A stretch of 64,000 bases of DNA from Hormiphora californensis (taxonomy: Eukaryota > Ctenophora > Tentaculata > Cydippida > Pleurobrachiidae), in contig CM035360.1 of NCBI GenBank assembly GCA_020137815.1, positions 7,695,743 through 7,759,742 of the forward strand, given 5' to 3'. Position numbers and translations under genes: made by a program. Numbering within the stretch: position 1 is the stretch's first letter; each line of letters opens with the position of its first letter. Shown in pieces: positions 38,512-49,758 of the stretch. Under the pieces are notes generated by a model. The model did no database searches. It was not told the DNA's origin and worked only from the letters and a program-made list of their open reading frames with translations.

Positions 38512-39475
38512 TAGTAGGAGCGCTTAGAGCATGCACGTGCAAAAGTCGTGCGCCACCCAATAATTTAGGTTACTGTCACACCTTTGCTTTGCATCGAATC
38601 TTGGAATGCGCTGCAGCCCCCTCATGCGCGCACCCCCGCAACGAGGGGACTGGAGGGAATGCCGCGCGCGCGTTTGGCCTGATCCCGGCTGGGTCGAAGA
38701 TAACTTTGCGGTCGAAAAAACGGCGGTGCTTATAACTTTGGCTCCTGAAGTCCGTTTGACTTGATTCTTTCACCAGTTGTTAGATCTGACGATTATCTAC
38801 CTTGCTGTTTTTGAGAGAAGTTAATTGGACTTAAGGAGGCTGAGCAATAGCCGTTGAAAGATGGGTTGTTTTCAAAAAGTGACGTCACAGATTCTTGCAG
38901 GGACACCTTTTTAAAAATTTCATTCAAATTTTGATTTTACCGCACTCGATTTTGCGGAGTTTGGTTCATATCTCCTGTTCCTGATAAGATAGAGACCTGA
39001 AACCGGTTGCATTTGAAAGCTGTTATCTTCCTCTTTCCAACGCTACCAAAACGATTTCTGTACCTTATCTGGAACCGGAGATATGATTGATTATGTATTC
39101 CCCCCTAGCGCGGTATTCCCTCCAGGCCCCTTATATTATATTATAAGGGGCCTGCAACGTATAGTGGAAGCTCTTACGGTATTCCCACGACCGTGGGAAA
39201 AGAGAGATAGATAGAAATACTAAGAGAGAGAAATTAGTCTCTCTTAGTATTTCTATCTATCTCTCTTTTCCCACGGTCGTGGGAATACCGTAAGAGCTTC
39301 CACTAGTATGCCAACATCGAATCAAAAAATCACCCCCAATTTTTTTAGATCTCGACAAGATCTTTCGAAAACTTGAAAGTCATTTTTGATTGGAGGTGAA
39401 ATGAAGGAGCTATGACAATGCACAAAAAAGGTGGTGCGCGACTTTTGTCGGGAATTGATCTAAGCGCTCCTACTA
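38512..39475. mobile_element. Non-autonomous TIR transposon
   Basis: Ends TAGTAGGAGCGCTTAGA (left) and TCTAAGCGCTCCTACTA (right), with a further imperfect match (AAAAGTCGTGCGCCACC against GGTGGTGCGCGACTTTT). TAT flanks both ends, a possible 3-bp target duplication. No transposase is seen. The interior includes AT-rich and CpG-rich DNA and the nested hairpin element at 39162. It lies directly upstream of the PH adaptor start. Confidence 0.75.
39162..39305. mobile_element. Nested hairpin MITE
   Basis: Inverted arms of about 66 bp (TAGTGGAAGCTCTTACGG...CCGTAAGAGCTTCCACTA) around a short loop, flanked by GTA on both sides. It is inserted inside the larger TIR element 38512-39475. Confidence 0.8.
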
Positions 39476-40246
39476 TATGGCGAGTAGACTACAGCTGCAG
39501 AGAAAAGGAAAAAGAAATTGATATCTTGGGAGCAGGGAGCGATGTAACAACATTGATCAAGGGGTGTGGGCCGAGTGTATTCCGCTCACCATTGTAGCAA
39601 TATAAGCTCTTTCTAACAACACTATTATGTACTAGAGGGATCAATCATAATCTGAGCAACATAGAACAATGGCTTGATTAATGCAAAACAACTCCTCCTG
39701 CTGACCGCCTGGTGAGTGTTTGCTATTCATACAGCTAGAATCCCCTTCCTAGTAGACCCGCCCGGGATAACAACGTTATTAGACACACATGTGAGACATA
39801 TTATGAAAACAACATGTTGAAATGTATGACGGAAAGTGAAAAATATTCCTAGACCTTATCATGGACCTGCAACAACCTAAATTAGCCATCCATTTCTTGC
39901 ACTGAAAAGCGTTCACTTTCGGGGCGTATGACATACCTCCAGGTGTAATAGAATGCTGATTTACTTTCCTCGTATTCAGAATGGGCGAGGTAGACGGTGC
40001 TGAAATGGGAAGTGTTATAATTTGCTGACCAGTGAAAGGTTAAAAATAAATAAGATCCAAAACAAGTAAATATCTACAAAATCTGCTTCAAGTTTATTAA
40101 AATATGCCTCACAAAATGACACACACACACACACGAAAAAATTCCGAATCTTGTCTGAGGACTACCATTAATCAGCAAGTACAGCAAGGGCCCAGTGAGG
40201 ACAGAGACGGTCTCAGATACTACTACTAAGATGCTTCACAGTTCAT

Positions 40247-43200
40247 TCAGCGGTAGTAAAAACCTCCAAGGATAAATCGTCTCTCCTGCGATGGTGTAGT
40301 ACAAACATCTGCAACTGGTTGAAGTGCAGCTCCAGTAGGAAAAGGATCGTTTGTTGGTGATATCTCTTGGACTGTTTCGGGGCTCTTATCATTGTTTCCT
40401 CCTATAGCTGCAACTGATACCCTTCGCAGCCAATTCTTCTTCTTTTTTGGTTGCTCAGGAGGCTGGCTTGCGATCTGTAGAGGCTGGCTTGAGATCTGCA
40501 CCACACTAGGTCTCGGTGGAACAGGGGGCCGTTTAGTAGGTGAAATATCTTCAGTCGGGCTAGGGGTAGAAGAAGCACTGAAGGACTTAGATCTAGAAGA
40601 GATTCCAGCAGATCGCATGGGTGATATTTCAGGATCTCCTCTTCTCAAAGACAAGGAAGACCTTCCTTTTGGTGGTTTGCTAGTTGGTCTCGCTGGTTCG
40701 GGACGCTCTGGAGGCTTAACAGGGGAAATAGGCTTTACATCTACCGGCTGAATGTTCTCCATTTGAGAAGGAGCTTTCTTGAAACTTGGCGGCTTTGTCT
40801 TAGGGCGTAAGGGCTCAGGAGTCAACGGGACAGTAACAGGTTTAACGATTAATGTGGTATCCGACGGCTTCTTAATTGACCCGGGAGGTTTACTCATCGG
40901 TCTCACGGGCTCAGGAGTCTTTACCGTAGTTTCCTTTTTAGATTTCTTCTTAGCCTTTAGCATAGGACATTCTTCTGGTCGTGAAGGGGCGGCAACCCCG
41001 GTCTTAACCGCTAATTCCACCTCTACATCGGGACCAGCGCTGTCCATTTTCTTTTCAACTGAACCTGGAGGTTTGTTTTTGGGACGAACTGGTTCCACAA
41101 TCTCTTCAACTGATTGCTTTTTCTTTTTAGACTTCCTTTTAGCTCCAGGAGGACCTATCTCAGGTCGTGATGGTGCAGTATTTACAACTGCGACAATCTC
41201 TACTTCTGTTTCTTCACCCTTTGAAGTTTCAATTGAGCCGGGTGGCTTACTCACAGGTCGAACTGGATTCTCAGTTTCCTCAATAGTTTGCTTTTTCTTC
41301 TTGGACTTTCTCTTTGCATCACTAGGAGGCCCATCTATGGGCCTAGAAGGGGCCGAAATATCCTCAACACTCTCCACTTCATTTTTCTTCTTTATCGATC
41401 CCGGTGGTTTTGATTTAGGACGCACCGGCTCAGGAGTCATCGGAATGGGTATGTCTGAGCATATGATCAGACTATTTTCCTTTTGAGGAGGTTTCGTAGC
41501 AGGTCTTTTTGGTTCTTCAATAGTTTCTTTGTTCTTTTTCTGCTTCTTTGTCTTCTTCGGATTGGGAGGCAGTGTTTCTGGTCGCTGGGGTGGGGGACTA
41601 ACCGAGGCAGCTTTCATTTTTGATGCTTCTGCCTCTGACTTTTCTGTGACATTCAAAGAACCTATTTTGGGAGGCTTGCCTTTTGGGCGAGTAGGCTCTG
41701 GAGTCTTTATGGAAGGTATACTGGAGGCGACAAGACTATCTCCCTTGGCTGGAGGTTTAGTGTTAGGACGAACGGGTTCCGGTGTTTTTGGCACGGCTTT
41801 TTTATCGACTGAATTTTCTGTGACAGACAAAGAACCTATTTTGGGCGGCTTGCCTTTCGGGCGAGTAGGCTCTGGAGTCTTTATGGAAGGTATACTGGAG
41901 GCGACAAGACTATCTCCCTTGGCTGGAGGTTTAGTGTTAGGACGAACGGGTTCCGGTGTTTTCGGCACATCTGTTTTATCCACTTGTACTTCAAGAACCA
42001 TTTTAGGTGGCTTACTAGATGGCCTTATCGGCTGTTCTAGCTCATTTTTCTTATCTTTCTTCTTCTTAACTCCCGGAGGTTTGGAAGATTCAACTGTTAC
42101 AGTGGGCTTACTTGTAGGACGTGTTGGTTCAGGTATCGATTCCTCTCTTTTCTTCTTTTTGTTTTTCAGTTCAGCAGCAATAGGTTTAGGTTCGTCAACT
42201 TCATACGTTGGTGGAGGTCCTTTCTGGTTTTAGAGGCTCAATATTGACCTCAACTCCAGTACCTTCTTTCTTTGCTTGTTTTTCCATCCGCTTCTTTTTT
42301 CTTTCCTCCTTCCGGGCTTTCTTTGCAGCTTTACTGTCCTCTTCTTCTAAATCGGTATTCAGGTTAGCAGTAGGTGGTGGTGGTCGGTCAGGTTGTTAAC
42401 GTCAGGTTTTGACTCAATCTTCTCTTCCATTTTGCATCTGTGCAGTCAACTACGACTGCTACTGCAGGTATTTCCGATGATTCATCGTGACTTTTCTCTT
42501 TCTGTTTTTTCTTCTTCTTGGTCTTCTTAGGAGGCACTTCCTCAGTTGCAATTGGCTCAGGCTCCTTGTTGTCCTTCAGTTTCTTGTCCTTCAGTTTCTT
42601 GTCATTTTTCAATTGTGGATTCTTGCCATCATATTCTATGTGTTCGATAGATGGACTTACAGATGTTTCTGGTTCTTTGCTTTTACTTTTGCTGGAAAAG
42701 CCAAATCTAAAACTTTCACTTTTAGTTTGCTCCTCTAGATCATGTGATTGCTTTGGAAATACGACCTCCTCCGGAGCATGTTTCACAGTCACAGCCACGT
42801 CTACAATTTCTGGAGAACTTTCCTTGGAAGATATATTTCCATCAACGCTCTTTGATTCCGAAATGGCTGGTTTCTTGCTACGTCGGAAAGAAGCTCTGAA
42901 CCGCTGTCCAAAAGACTTGGTTCTTTTGGGTTCAGGGCTCTCAACCCTCACATCTGCCTCGATAGTTGAGAACTTGATATCCTCCTCCGCTGCTGGTTTG
43001 CCCTTTTTATCAGATTTTCTGCGCTTCGATCCCTTCTTTTGCTTCTTTCCTAGATCCACAGGAACCGTGACACCAACATTTAGCACCGGAGCACTCACTG
43101 GGGCGGATGAAACATTACCAACCAAGACAGGAACATCTGGATCTTCCGGTAAAACACCACTAGGTTTTGCAGCCTTGGGCTTGAAGCCGAATTTCACTTT

Positions 43201-43410
43201 TCTTGATTTTCTAGATTTTGGGACAACCACTGGAACCGTGCCATCAACACTTAGCACAGGGGCAGATGATACATTAAAATCTAACGTCGGAACCTCTTCG
43301 CTCTCCGGTTTTGCAGCCTTGGGCCTGAAGCCGAATTTGATTTTTCTTGTCTTCCTACTGGGCGATGATTCAACCCGTTTCCTTGGTTTAAAGCCGAACT
43401 TGATTGCCAT
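40247..43410 (-). CDS. Proline-rich repeat scaffold (RPxxKPP repeats)
   Basis: A long low-complexity frame, ~1050 aa after one or two single-base shifts (near 42235 and 42395). The N-terminal part has repeated KFGF motifs (IKFGFKPRKR, IKFGFRPKAA, VKFGFKPKAA, FRFGFSSK). The rest carries about 16 units of a proline motif, mostly PVRPxSKPPGS or SRPxxGPP, separated by lysine blocks (KRKSKKKKQ) and acidic linkers. RPxxKPP fits SH3-ligand style. One ~165-bp unit (about 41640-41990) is tandemly duplicated almost exactly. It ends LGGFYYR and stops at 40247. The ATG at 43410 may be the start, or the frame may be the last exon of the locus reaching to 49.4 kb; the phase at the 43491 donor does not fit without an indel. 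No known family recognised. Confidence 0.6.
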
Positions 43411-43490
43411 CTTATACCATAGGAGTACATCAAAATATGGGACCTTGAAACAATAAAAGAGTTAGAAAACAAAACAATAAATAAACCTAC

Positions 43491-44054
43491 AGTTTGATCT
43501 AGGGGGTAAGAGGGGTGGTCTGTGTAGTCTGGCTATAGTCTTGTGTGTCGATGGAGGTCTGGGAGGACAAGGAGATTTAGGGCGAACTCGCAATGTCGCA
43601 GCCCGCAAATCATCAGGCTTCATTGAGGGAGCTGGGTTTCGGGGTAGTGTGGCACTCCTAGACAGTATGTCATTTGATTCAGTCTGTTCAGATAATGTTG
43701 GTAAAGTCTCTGTTAGGCTTTTATATTCGATGTCATCAGTTTTTGGGGGAGTTTCGTTAAACGGACCGTGGTGAACGTATTTGCGAGGTAAAGTTGGTGG
43801 TCTAACAAGTCCCTTCCTGTTTCGAACTGGCGATGTTGCACACGACTCTGGTGTAACTTGGACCATGCTGCATTGAGCACCAGCCGCCCCTACAGGGATG
43901 ACAGCACCATCTCTGTATCTGTCGAGTGCAGGCCCCTGCCAGGAGTCTCCCACCACCTCTATAGTGGGCCGGTCAGGGGTTGTAGCTGGCAACTTGCCCT
44001 TCCTTCGCATCAGTATTTTCCTTAACCGACTACTGACAATAGCTACCTGAGTTC
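43491..44054 (-). CDS. Proline-rich scaffold exon with LPR motifs
   Basis: A 564-nt phase 1-1 exon between a TTTACAG acceptor and a GTAGGT donor. It reads VSSRLRKILMRRKGKLP, then proline/arginine-rich sequence with RPPTLPRKYV, SATLPRNPAP and PPRPPSTH, and a tyrosine in DIEYKSLTE. Joining it directly to exon 47684-46582 or 49389-48341 keeps the frame (GGA at the junction). The family is not recognised; SH3 binding is inferred from the TLPR motifs. Confidence 0.55.
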
Positions 44055-44498
44055 CTGTAAACATGATAAGAGAGGAAGAATAGCAAGACTAGCAAGGCGA
44101 GGACTGAAAATGCTGCACATGTTCCATGAGTATTGTAGTAATATGTGCACTATCACCCACTTCATACACAAGACACCCACGCACATATTCCATGAGATTG
44201 AAAAAGGGATCCGAGAAAAAGTTTCAATCATAGGGCACAACTTTCAACTAATAATTTCACAGTCCAATTAGCTGGTTAGGGCAGCTGATATAGCAGAGGA
44301 CTAAACAAGGCGCACAGTTCTATTGCTGGGTATCACACGTCAAGGTGCAGCAGGGCTGGTGATCAGATGTGTAAAAAGCAAACAACTGCAAAATACACAA
44401 CACGCACACAGCTGGCCGGTATAGCACTACAAGACATGATCCTGATTATACTAGTACGGGTAAAATACACAGTGAAGCTACTTAGTACTGCAGCAGTA

Positions 44499-44635
44499 GT
44501 CGGACCCCGATTTAAGGGCACCGTCGGGGGTAAGGGTTTTGTTCGTTAAATCGGGGTCAAATAATGTTCTCGGAACATACCGGGGGAAAATTTTCCTACC
44601 GTTAAATCAGGGCCCGGTAAATCGGGGTCCGACTG
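44499..44635. mobile_element. pogo/Tigger-like MITE next to a splice donor
   Basis: Inverted ends GTCGGACCCCGATTTAA and TAAATCGGGGTCCGAC with TA at both borders. The right end on the minus strand reads TA-CAGTCGGACC, typical of pogo-type elements. Its border TA is part of the donor GTAAGTA of the exon 44723-44643. Confidence 0.75.
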
Positions 44636-44642
44636 TACTTAC

Positions 44643-44723
44643 ATTGGTGTAAACTATCGACGCTTTCAAACCCGAACGTTGTACTCTCCAAAACTAATTC
44701 AGGGGTTCCAGCTGGTTGGTCAC
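44643..44723 (-). CDS. 81-nt cassette exon of the scaffold locus
   Basis: TTTTCAG|GTGACC acceptor, DQPAGTPELVLES, then TTFGFESVDSLHQ and a GTAAGT donor. Phase 1 at both ends, so it fits after either duplicated exon (ends with G). When joined to the exon at 44054 the junction codon becomes TGA. It could therefore be a poison exon or give a short C-terminus. Exon status is inferred from splice sites and frame only. Confidence 0.45.
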
Positions 44724-45099
44724 CTGAAAATAGTGGGTGTTTGTTTGGACCCTTTTTAAAGACCAGGAGGGTATGAGACCACTCGAGATCACTCACATAA
44801 TACAATACGAATTGGGTTTTAACGTAAATAGGGGTTGAAAATTGATTAAAAAACTGCGAAGAATTTAGAAAAAAAATTTAAAATGTGTAAAAAAAAATTT
44901 AAAATGTGTAATTTTAAATAAAAAGCCAAAGTAAAACAAAGCAGCGTAGAATTTACAAATTTCGCGCCCTACGTTACTTTAGATTTTGTTGCCTTGTTCG
45001 ACCTTGTTGCAGTTCATAAATATCTTACTATATAATGCGAAAAGGGGTGAAACTTGATCCCCCCATGCATGTTTGGTGGTCCCTAAATCGTCGTCATCA

Positions 45100-45235
45100 A
45101 GATCAGATCACATCACACAACATGCATGATTAGATCACCCCACTGAGGATCAGATCCCCCCACCCATGATCAAATCATCCCATTGAGGATCAGATCACCC
45201 CAGTGAGTATCAGATCCCACATTTCACCCAGTAGT
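45100..45235. repeat. GATCAGATC-type short tandem repeat
   Basis: Degenerate units of roughly 25-30 bp built from GATCAGATCACCCCACTGAG in the body left of a Helitron-like end. Confidence 0.6.
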
Positions 45236-45351
45236 CCACTGTGCGTGATGAGATCCCCATATAGAGTGGAAAATTGGCGAAGACAGAGAGAAAAAGAGAG
45301 ACACAGAGAGACAGACAGAGACAGAGAGAATGAGCGACGGGCCCGGCCCTT

Positions 45352-45381
45352 TTCGGCCGAAGGCCGAATTACATTGACTAG
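45352..45381 (+). mobile_element. Helitron-like 3' terminus
   Basis: Hairpin TTCGGCC GAA GGCCGAA (45352-45368) followed by nine bases and CTAG|T at 45378-45382. This matches the Helitron 3' rule of a GC-rich hairpin about 10 nt before CTRR. The body would lie to the left. Confidence 0.55.
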
Positions 45382-45431
45382 TATTTATAAAAAGTTTTAA
45401 AATTTAAATTTAAATTTAAATTTAACTTTTT

Positions 45432-45583
45432 ATGAGGCCCCTCGGAAATGTTCAAGTCATGCACAATCAAGTCACGCCCACCAATCACAGCGCAGAACGC
45501 GTGAAGGACTCCGCGCGTTCTGCGCTGTGATTGGTGGGCGTGACTTGATTGTGCATGACTTGAACATTTCCGAGGGGCCTCAT
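45432..45583. mobile_element. 70-bp-arm hairpin element
   Basis: Perfect inverted arms 45432-45501 and 45514-45583, ends ATGAGGCCCCTCGG...CCGAGGGGCCTCAT, with a 12-nt loop. MITE-like; no clear target duplication. An adjacent second hairpin (CGCACCC A TTGGGTGCG, 45591-45607) abuts CTAG. Confidence 0.8.
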
Positions 45584-45609
45584 GTACTAGCGCACCCATT
45601 GGGTGCGCC

Positions 45610-46570
45610 TCAAGTAATGGCCTTTTGATAACCCACCCGGCTTCGCCGTGTGGCTCATTTTGTCACTTTCAACGTCAATAACACGGTTGCCATGGCAACT
45701 GAGTTGGTAACTATGGGGACTGGTCTGTTAAAAGTCATTCGAAAATATTAACAAACTTCCACTGGAAGTTCCAAAAGTGTAAATAGCAGCTTTACAGCTT
45801 TGGTCATATGAAGTGTTTTATGAAGGAGCACTGTCGCTTAGATACCGATGAAAGAACGGCCACTTCGACGTTCATCTCCAAATTATAATAGAGATTTTTT
45901 GGGTCTGAAAGATACAATTTTTCCCTGCCCGGGTGAATTTACTTTGTAAAAAGGCATAGCAGGGTTAGAATTCGAAAACGACATTTTGGTATACTAACTA
46001 ATCGGTAGAGGGACATTTTTTGGTCACACTTTCGTTGCGAGGGCAACGGTGTAGCAACTAGAGCCGCGCGCACAGTGACGAGCTACTCCTTCATCAAACA
46101 CCTCATTGACACAGTTTGATGGACGTGTGTGCGCACGCCACTCAACAAAACATGAAATGCTCTGCCGCGCGTTTCGCGTGTTACATACACATTTGCATTT
46201 TCATCTTGCGAGTCGAGTGTGAGATGTTAGATAAGTAGTTAAGTTGGAGTGTCAAAAGCTGGTTAGCAAGTGTCATGTGATTGGGAGTTAGCTAACTCTA
46301 AGCTATGTGAGAAGTATACTGACAGCTTGATCATATGCATCTCACATTACATTATGACCAAGCCTTGATCCTGTTGGCAGTGACAATGTCACTGACATGT
46401 GAAACGGTAGGGCAGGGAAACACAGCATTATGAATACATAATGCAATAATTCTTGTTTACAAAACGAGTTTGTGTGCATCTCTGAAAGTTAATGAAAGAC
46501 TCTGTGATATCCCAGTCTCACAGCTACCGTTGATATAACTGTCCTTTTTCGGAACTCGGAAGTTCCCGAA
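45610..46570. other. Non-coding spacer
   Basis: No gene seen. It has GC-rich islands (CCGCGCGTTTCGCG near 46165) and inverted copies of a TGAAGGAG-type motif (about 45815 and 46095), which may mark an old mobile element. Confidence 0.5.
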
Positions 46571-46581
46571 ATTAACTAACC

Positions 46582-47684
46582 TGAGTCTGCTGGAAGGCTG
46601 TGATCTGGTTTTCCACGATGTAGTAAACTCGTGACTGTCGAATTAACAAAACCTAAAATGCTTTGCCTGGAACTTGTTTTATCCAAGGGCTGTTTGCTCC
46701 TCCAATCCCTATCATATGTACTGTAAATCACCTCATCCAAATCGTTCGAACCACTGACATTGTCGGAGCCCTTTGCTGAAACAGGAGATCCCCTATCTGC
46801 ATATCCATACAAACTCTCTCCATCAGATGTTTCGCTGCAGTAAATCCCACCCTCATCAGGAATCGGTGCCAGTGGGGACTTGAACTTTGGAGGTGGAGGG
46901 GGTAGGAAGTCAGGTACTGAAGATTTTCTAGTAAGTTGTGGAGGTGGTGGACGTGGAGGTGGGGGGCATGGAGGTTTTATCTGCTTGACATCATTCATTG
47001 TGGAGAACACGTACAAAGGATCATCCAGCTCAGGGCTACCACCCATTGTTGAAAACATGTAAATAGGAGTATCCTCTTCCTCCTGCTCCCTATCCGCCTG
47101 GTTCATAGTTGAAAACTCATAAATTAGTTCCTCCTCCTCCTCCTCCTCCTCGGATTGCTGCAGTTCCTGGTAAATTTCTTCTTCCTCATCAGCGTCAAGC
47201 TCACTAACGGGGTTTGAGCATTCAGAGACAACAGAGTGACTTGTTTCATGGCGTGAGGTTTCAAAACTGCTACTTGAAGAAGTACCGGGGCTCTGCTTTG
47301 AACCATGGTGAACTGCACTCACTGTCTGTAAAATGCTTGGTGAAGATATATTGCTAATAGTATCACCAGTAGAATGTAAAGAATGGAATATATGCTTCGA
47401 GAAACGTTTTAACCACCTTTTAGAAGAGCTGCCCCGAACCTCCCCTTCCTCCTCTTTCTTCTTCTCTTTTCGGTTTAGTTCCGGTAAAGACAGTGTTACA
47501 GACTTTAGTCTCTCCCGATGCTCCTTGTGATTCACTGCAGCTAGCCTCTTTTGCCGTTTCAGATATATCTTGTATTCTTTATCTGGATCGAATATCCTCT
47601 CATCTTCCTCCTCATCTTCCTCCTCTTCATCATCCTTGTCCTTAAGTGATCTGGAGCTGCCGAAACTAAAAACGTCTTCCTCTC
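46582..47684 (-). CDS. Scaffold exon A with three YxFSTM motifs
   Basis: A 1.1 kb exon, or a first exon starting at the ATG 47706 (MFVSISRGEED). It reads acidic sequence, a Lys/Arg-rich helix (KIYLKRQKRLAAVNHKEHRERL), Ser-rich sequence, then EEIYQELQQ and three copies of a tyrosine motif: LIYEFSTM, PIYMFSTM and PLYVFSTM. PPPPRPPPPQ and FLPPPPPKF (SH3 or EVH1-ligand-like), SLYGYADRG and VIYSTYDRDW follow. The donor is TCAG|GTTAGT (phase 1). About 115 bp upstream of the ATG is TATATAAG (47818-47825), so this may be an alternative first exon. It is a tandem paralogue of exon B. Confidence 0.6.
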
Positions 47685-47817
47685 CTCTAGAGATTGAGAC
47701 AAACATAACAAAAGGGCAACTGTAATAACATATAGGAAGTAGTGATAAAGGATAATAGTAAAGAGGTCCAGTCTACTGATCTAGAACGACTAGGATGAAG
47801 AAAATCCCAGCTTTCTT

Positions 47818-47825
47818 CTTATATA
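47818..47825 (-). promoter_or_regulatory. TATA box upstream of exon A
   Basis: TATATAAG on the minus strand, about 112 bp before the ATG at 47706. The corresponding place in the duplicate (near 49520) reads TTATATTCG, so the box is degenerate there. Confidence 0.4.
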
Positions 47826-48340
47826 AACTGTTAGCTTTGGGGAAATGTGATTTCTGTGGAAGTTTTTATTCAATTTCTTCATGCAGATATTACACACATT
47901 ATATAACGACTTAAACATCGAAAAAAGGTGAGCAGGTATCATGGTTTGTTATCAATTGATGCAAAAAAAACAGTTTTAGGAAATAATGGTCCCTGATTGG
48001 CTGATAACCAGTCACGTGACCTAAATAACGAGTTCTGATTGGTTCCTGACCTGGTGACCTGAGTTTTAGGAAAGGGGTCTTAGAGCACCGGGAAAAATTC
48101 AATTTAAAAACACGTCTCCGACGACATGAGACTGGATACTAGCAAGATAAAGTGAGATCGTTACCCTAAGTTTCTTTTTGGGTTTTTTAGGTCAAAAATA
48201 CATTTTTACATAAAAAACGGGTTTGTATGCATGTATAATACTGTGACTCTGTGATATCCCAGGAACCTCCGTAGTTAGGCTCACTACTAACATTGACACA
48301 ACAAACTGCCCTGTTTCGTTTCCGAAATTAACTTACCTTC

Positions 48341-49389
48341 GGAACAGCTGTATTCTGGTTTTCCACGGTGAAGTAAACCTGTGACTGTCGAGTTGACACA
48401 ACCTGCAATTCTTTGACTGGGGCTTGAACATGTTTTATCCAAAGGATTTTTGCTCCTCCAATTTCTATCATATGTACTGTAAACCACATCATCATATTCG
48501 TTCCAACCACTGACATGGTCGGAGCCCTTTGCTGAAACAGGAGATCCCCTAACTGCATATCCATACAAACTCTCTCCTTCAGATGTTTCACTACTGTAAA
48601 TCACAGGACTTGGTGCCAGTGGGGACTTGAACTTTGGAGGTGGAGGGGGTAGGAAGTCGGGTACTGAAGATTTTTTAGCGAGTTGAGGAGGTGGTGGACG
48701 TGGAGGTGGGGGGCGTGGAGGTTTTATCTGCTTGACATCATTCATTGTGGAGAACATAAACAAAGGATCAGTATCATCCAGCTCACGGCTGCAACCCATG
48801 GTTGAAAAAGTATCCACTAGTTCCTCCTCCTCTTCCTCGTCAGATTGCTGCAGTTCCTGGTAAATTTCTTCTTCCTCATCAGCGTCAAGCTCACTAACGA
48901 GGTTTGAGCATTCAGAGACAACAGAGTGATTTGTTTCATGGCGTGAGGTTTCAAAGCTGCTACTTGAAGAAGTACCGGGGTTCTGCTTTGAACCATGGTG
49001 AACTGAACTCACTGTCTGTAAAATGCTTGGTGAAGATATATTGCTAATAGTATCACCAGCTGTAGAATGTGAAGAATGGAATACATGCCTCCCTACTTTG
49101 CAACCAACACGTTCTAACCGCCCCTGAGAAGAACTAACCCGAACCCTTCCTTCCTTCTTCTTTTCTTTTCGGTTGAGATCTGGTAAAGGCAGGGTGATAG
49201 ACTGCAGTCTCTCCCGATGCTTCTTGCAAACTACTGCAGCTAACCTCTTTTGCTGTTGCAGATAAATCTTGTACTGCTTATCGGGATTGGAATTGAATAT
49301 CATGTCATTCTCCTCCTCATTCTCCTCCTTGTCCTTCAGTGATCCGGTGCTGCCAAAACGAAAATCAACTTCTTCCTCTCCTTTAGAGA
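48341..49389 (-). CDS. Scaffold exon B, paralogue of exon A lacking the Tyr motifs
   Basis: The same layout as exon A and clearly its duplicate, including flanking DNA: KIYLQQQKRLAAVVCKKH, Ser-rich block, EEIYQELQQSD, proline runs, SLYGYAVRG, VVYSTYDRNW. The repeated tyrosine motif is lost: the two remaining units read VDTFSTM and PLFMFSTM. An ATG is at 49408 or 49402 (MFVSFSKGEEE). The donor GAAG|GTAAGT is phase 1 like exon A, so both can join the same downstream exons. Whether the exons are alternative first exons or mutually exclusive cassettes cannot be told from sequence. Confidence 0.6.
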
Positions 49390-49758
49390 ACGAGACAAAC
49401 ATAATCAAGATAACAAAGATGCAACTGTAATAAAATACATGAAGCAGTGATAAAGTGTGGTGAGAAATGTAAGAGGCCTGGTCTATAAGAGTGACAATAC
49501 CTTCCCAGCTTCCTTCGAAATTCGAATATAACCTGTTAGCTTTGGGATAATTTGAAAATTGGATTTCTTAGGTAAGGAAGTTTCAATATGATGATATCAC
49601 AACACAATATAACGACTTACTGACTTACACATCAAAATAAGACCAGCAGGTATCATAGCTTGTTATCAATTGATGCATACCATTATTATTTGGCACTATC
49701 GTTTAGACTTTAGTTATTGCGTGCATTGTTTAAATCAGTGAAATCAGTAGCAACAACT

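Noticed and set aside
40392-43456. Long plus-strand frames antisense to the proline-rich scaffold
   Set aside because: Low-complexity shadows of the minus-strand frame; they lack splice sites and the sense repeats have the clear period.
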